From positions 16,349,659 to 16,413,658 of the forward strand of contig OZ025270.1 of assembly GCA_964019165.1 (NCBI GenBank): DNA of 64,000 nt, written 5' to 3'. The notes under the pieces are model-generated. The model had not been told where the DNA came from. It was given only the letters and a program-made list of their open reading frames with translations, and searched no databases. The position numbers were made by a program, and so were the translations under genes. Below are positions 62,195-64,000 of the stretch, piece by piece. The stretch is from Mastigias papua. Lineage: Eukaryota; Cnidaria; Scyphozoa; Rhizostomeae; Mastigiidae. Each line of letters opens with the position of its first letter. The stretch's first letter is position 1.

Positions 62195-63400
62195 ATAAAA
62201 CAATCAAATGCTCATAAGAGCCTTCACGTGTAAAGAGCTTCGAACCTAAAACTACATATTTTGATTTAAACTACTTAAAACTTCTCAGCCTGATATTCTG
62301 ACTAGATTCTTACAAATGGTTTCCGTCTTTATCTGCCGAGACAAAATTAGCCTATCTGTAAAATAACCAGTTTCAAGGATGCTCGAAAAACAACACACAT
62401 AACCGTGGTAGGAAAACTCTGCAAGAATAAGACTAGTGCACAACGAGTACTGGATCACCCTTAGATCCATAATAAGCGAGGAGGACTGGAAAATTTCTTA
62501 ACTTTAAATCAGCAGGGGGTAGGAATAAGGGGGGTGAAATTTGCTTTACATTGGTATAAATCAATGTTCATACAAAAATCCGATAAGCTGCACTGCAAAT
62601 AATTCTCGTCCATTATTTGCACATGGCTATGATGCTTATCACTTAAAGTACTGCTTAAACATTAAATTCAGTACATCAACTTTTCGCAGGTTTCCCCAAG
62701 AAATATTGAACATTTGAAAAGTAGGGGGGCTCCCATAAGAAGGGGGTCAGAAATTTCCTTCAAAAATAATAAGCGGGGGGACGCTTATCCGGGACCAATT
62801 GCACCTCATCGCATAAGAACATTAACAGGCATGTTTCAAAATCAAGTTTCTATCTGCGGGATTCTAACGAATTCTGCCAACTAGAACGTCTGGCAACGAA
62901 TATGATAGACACAGAGCAAGACAGTACGGGAAAAAATCTATGAAGATTACCGGGTGAATGTCAGATGCAATATATATAGAAAACTGTGGAAATCGAACCT
63001 AGAAAACAACAGCTGCAATCCCCCAATAGAATATAGACCTGTTGCAGGTTATGGTATTAAACACCAATTGCTATCTTGCAACAGCTTGAAAAATTGTGCT
63101 GTTTTGTTATTCAGCTATAGTGCAATAAGAAATCCTAGGTTTGACCGCACAGTTTTACACTGCAGACCGAGGAGTTGTTCTCAATCTTATTACATTTGCA
63201 CATGGCTGACCCTTCTCTCTTGATGCAAAGGCAACTCAATAATAGAAGACAAAGCTGCATATCAAATGAACAAAATAGAATTGTTCTTTCTTTGATTTCT
63301 TGAAACGTTGGATTAGCCTAAAGGCATTCAGGGAAAATATGAAACAGATAGAAACTTCAGGGTTCAATGCTGAGTCGTACCTCACATTTGTAAAATATCC
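62195..63400. other. No gene recognised
   Basis: No supported feature; the frame at 62954-63223 has no family resemblance. Confidence 0.45.
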
Positions 63401-63411
63401 CGCGGGTCCTT

Positions 63412-63818
63412 GCACACGCGTTTCTTATAATGAACCGCTTAGTTAGGAACCTACACGTAGAATGCCAAAAGAAATCTAAGGGACTTGCACAACTAACGAT
63501 AAAAGTCGCGAGGAACCATTCGATTTCGAATGTTTTTTACCATTACAAATCGAGAATTAAGAAGCCAAATTTGCTTAAAGTGTGTGTGTAATCCTTGTAG
63601 CAAATGGTTCATAGGTGAGTTCCCGTTGAAATTGCAATATCTAAAGTTCCTTTTTCTAACACTTGAACAATCGCAAATTATACAGCAGTGTATGTACAGC
63701 TAAATCAAAGAACTAATAAGGAATGTTTAGTATTAAAATGCGATCAAGAGGTCCAAAATTAAGGAAATGTTAGAACTAAGGCTTTATGTGGTATTTTGTA
63801 AGAAACGCAAACGCGCAT
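63412..63818. mobile_element. TIR family member, opposite orientation
   Basis: It begins CACACGCGTTTCTTATAATG, then GGAACCTACACGTAGAATGCC, the reverse complement of the right end of the 52764 element. It ends TTTTGTAAGAAACGCAAACG. Confidence 0.68.
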
Positions 63819-64000
63819 GAGATAACCTATCAATACGTAAAGATAGGAATATGTATCTATCATTGTACGTATATTCTTTCAGTCACTGAAGGATAACCTA
63901 ATCCATACATCAAACATTGCTTGCCTCCTTTCAACCACTTTCAAACCTGTCCTAAGCTGAGATTTTCCTTATAAAGAGTGATTTTAATTCCATTCCAGTT

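Overview
The window looks like an intron-rich, repeat-rich, AT-rich stretch of an invertebrate animal genome. The main gene has about 17 short exons separated by kilobase introns with GT-AG borders. The introns and flanks carry Penelope-like, LINE, SINE and many small inverted-repeat (MITE-like) elements. A cnidarian is my best guess from the LINE tail styles, but I cannot prove it from the sequence.

The only gene I can establish firmly is on the minus strand from 37337 down to 749: a type II diacylglycerol kinase (delta/eta/kappa class). I could trace 17 consecutive coding exons (about 2.34 kb, about 780 codons). All their intron phases agree. They encode, in order, a PH domain, two C1 zinc fingers, the DAGK catalytic domain with [10 protein letters not shown] and [15 protein letters not shown], a long low-conservation linker, and the start of the accessory domain ([10 protein letters not shown]). 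The N-terminal exon(s) lie upstream of 37337 and were not found. The C-terminal accessory half and any SAM domain lie beyond the left edge. A 102-codon open frame with a good start context sits inside an intron at 20027-20335 and may be a small unrecognised gene.

The introns (1-37 kb) hold: a 5S-rRNA-related SINE (7190-7447); several MITEs with clear TIRs and target duplications (6586-6938, 7447-8056, 12197-12844, 13922-14579, 27942-28304); LINE remnants (15060-15490, 23436-23750, 25025-26590); a 5'-truncated Penelope-like element with a GIY-YIG endonuclease (28993-30120); a decayed second copy (21540-21990); and long (TA)n tracts next to the Penelope fragments. Three or four hammerhead-ribozyme-like motifs lie next to these Penelope pieces.

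The right part (37.3-64 kb) has no firmly identified gene. It holds hAT-like MITEs (38002-38214, 42295-42600), a threefold 390-bp repeat separated by GAT tracts (39640-41060), a LINE tail interrupted by a MITE (45010-46120), and a TIR family (CACGTTTTTT-ATAAG ends) that is nested and tandem at 50.3-54.0 kb and seen again at 59.3-60.1 and 63.4-63.8 kb. It also holds a Tigger-like MITE (59014-59192), a tRNA-related SINE (61741-61990) and simple repeats. Two exon-like pieces (51629-51721, 58380-58623) are reported at low confidence.
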